Positions 42,109-42,683 of a stretch of 42,683 nucleotides of DNA are shown piece by piece. Numbering within the stretch: the first letter of the stretch is position 1; each line of letters opens with the position of its first letter. The position numbers and the translations under genes were made by a program. The notes beneath the pieces are model-generated. The model was not told the origin of the DNA. It did no database searches and saw only the letters and a program-made list of their open reading frames with translations. The stretch lies in NCBI RefSeq assembly GCF_009379765.1, contig NZ_WHTD01000060.1, forward strand, positions 1 to 42,683. Reading direction: 5' to 3'. The DNA is from Actinophytocola sp. GTDB lineage: Bacteria; Actinomycetota; Actinomycetes; Mycobacteriales; Pseudonocardiaceae.

Positions 42109-42546
42109 GTGCGGACGGCAGAGATCGCCACGGTGCTGGGCCTGCTGCTCGACCTGCGGCCGGTGAGCATCGTGGTCGGGACGTCCGCGGATCCCGTGTC
42201 GCGGGCGAACGGGGCGCGGCTCGCCGAAGCGTGGACCGCGCGGGACGGCTTCGTGCTGGCGACCGTCGCGTGGCCGGAGACGGCGGCGTCGTGGTTGCGG
42301 CAGGCGCGGCGGTTCGCCTCGCCCGCGCCCGACGCGTGGGTCGTGACCGGGACTCTCGCGGGCTGGGTCGGCATGGGCCGCCAGCTCGTGGGCACGGCCT
42401 GGTCCCCGCGGCGGACCGTGGCCACCGCGGGGCCGGCCGCGCGGTCGCTCGTCGACACCGGGCTGTTCGACGGGCTGCGCGGCGCGCACGCGGACGGCGG
42501 CTCGTGGGAGATCGCGGGGTCACTGCTCATCCACCGCACGAACTAG
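42109..42546 (+). CDS. fragment of a periplasmic-binding-protein-like gene
   Basis: A 145-residue open frame: TVLGLLLDLRPVSIVVGTSA, then GFVLATVAWPETAASWLRQA, DAWVVTGTLAGWVGMGRQLV and LVDTGLFDGLRGAHADGGSW. The tail resembles the C-terminal lobe of branched-chain-type ABC substrate-binding proteins. No signal peptide or RBS is seen and GTG 42109 is arbitrary, so it is probably a remnant. Its TAG stop (42544-42546) is the CTAG of the MITE terminus. Confidence 0.4.
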   Translation: MRTAEIATVLGLLLDLRPVSIVVGTSADPVSRANGARLAEAWTARDGFVLATVAWPETAASWLRQARRFASPAPDAWVVTGTLAGWVGMGRQLVGTAWSPRRTVATAGPAARSLVDTGLFDGLRGAHADGGSWEIAGSLLIHRTN

Positions 42547-42683
42547 TGTCGCGTGACCCTGAAACCTTTACGCCGCTGCGGCCAACAGCGGCCCCTGTCT
42601 GTGTTACGGCGTTGGAGAAAAGCCCAAGTACATCCAGTACGAGCGGCTTTCCTCCGCCTTGTCAGGAACCACGTGGATCCACA
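42543..42683. mobile_element. MITE copy 2, inverted relative to 12574-12739, cut by the window end
   Basis: CTAG (42543-42546) and the terminus TGTCGCGTGACCCTG (42547-42561) lead into 137 bases that match the reverse complement of 12600-12735 almost throughout, including AAGCCCAAGTACATCCAGTA and AACCACGTGGATCCACA. One short stretch (CTGTCTGTGTTACGGCG) differs. By comparison about 20 bases and the far terminus should follow outside the window. Confidence 0.75.

Noticed and set aside
41582..42539. Two long minus-strand frames at the right end
   Set aside because: Arg/Pro-rich composition without motifs, while the plus strand holds ordered AraC fragments.
12574..42683. A composite transposon bounded by the two inverted elements
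   Set aside because: The elements have no transposase and bracket 29.8 kb of mixed genes; two independent insertions are simpler.

Overview
The window is high-GC DNA with GTG/TTG starts, ATGA start/stop overlaps, many ECF sigma factors, GntR/TetR/HxlR/LysR regulators and a DivIVA (Wag31-like) protein. This points to an actinomycete. A member of the Pseudonocardiaceae or a close relative is my inference; no rRNA or other marker gene is present to prove it. I saw no tRNA, rRNA or CRISPR array.

Left part (1-9.3 kb): small regulatory and redox genes (NTF2-like protein with HxlR regulator, quinone oxidoreductase with EthD protein, an ECF sigma factor behind a coupled 41-codon ORF) lie among decayed transposases (IS5-like, IS21 IstB, IS1634-like). 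Between these scars, on the minus strand, is the most interesting locus: a 7-deazaguanine cluster of queD (5' end lost), queE, folE, a small tRNA-guanine-transglycosylase-like enzyme without the usual zinc motif, and one or two unknown genes that look frameshifted. queC is not in the window. The set resembles pathways that put 7-deazaguanines into nucleic acids, and it appears to be decaying.

Middle (9.5-31 kb): ArsR regulator divergent from a probably leaderless MBL-fold gene; NAD-dependent epimerase; a 158-bp MITE; membrane protein, methyltransferase and DUF2269-like protein divergent from a two-component system; a DGPF/YCII protein with an ECF42-type sigma factor; a GntR-led operon (broken FAH gene, ABC ATPase, two permeases, lipoprotein, second FAH protein) whose last gene runs into an IS630 scar; an integrase scar; a secreted S8 protease; dapA divergent from a lysR gene; a GNAT acetyltransferase; and a double-NTF2 protein divergent from a TetR regulator.

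Right part (31-42.7 kb): methyltransferase and six-hairpin glycosidase; DivIVA protein; an operon of molybdopterin oxidoreductase, FAD/NAD reductase, DUF6510 and DUF5709 proteins ending at a 21-bp perfect hairpin; a hydrolase-OsmC fusion facing a truncated cyclopropane synthase plus DUF1295 protein; a DUF2238-like membrane protein; a frameshifted XRE regulator divergent from a CMD-family protein; and an AraC pseudogene. The window ends inside a second, inverted copy of the MITE found at 12.6 kb. The MITE termini carry CTAG flanks and lie at gene 3' ends, where they supply stop codons or C-terminal codons.
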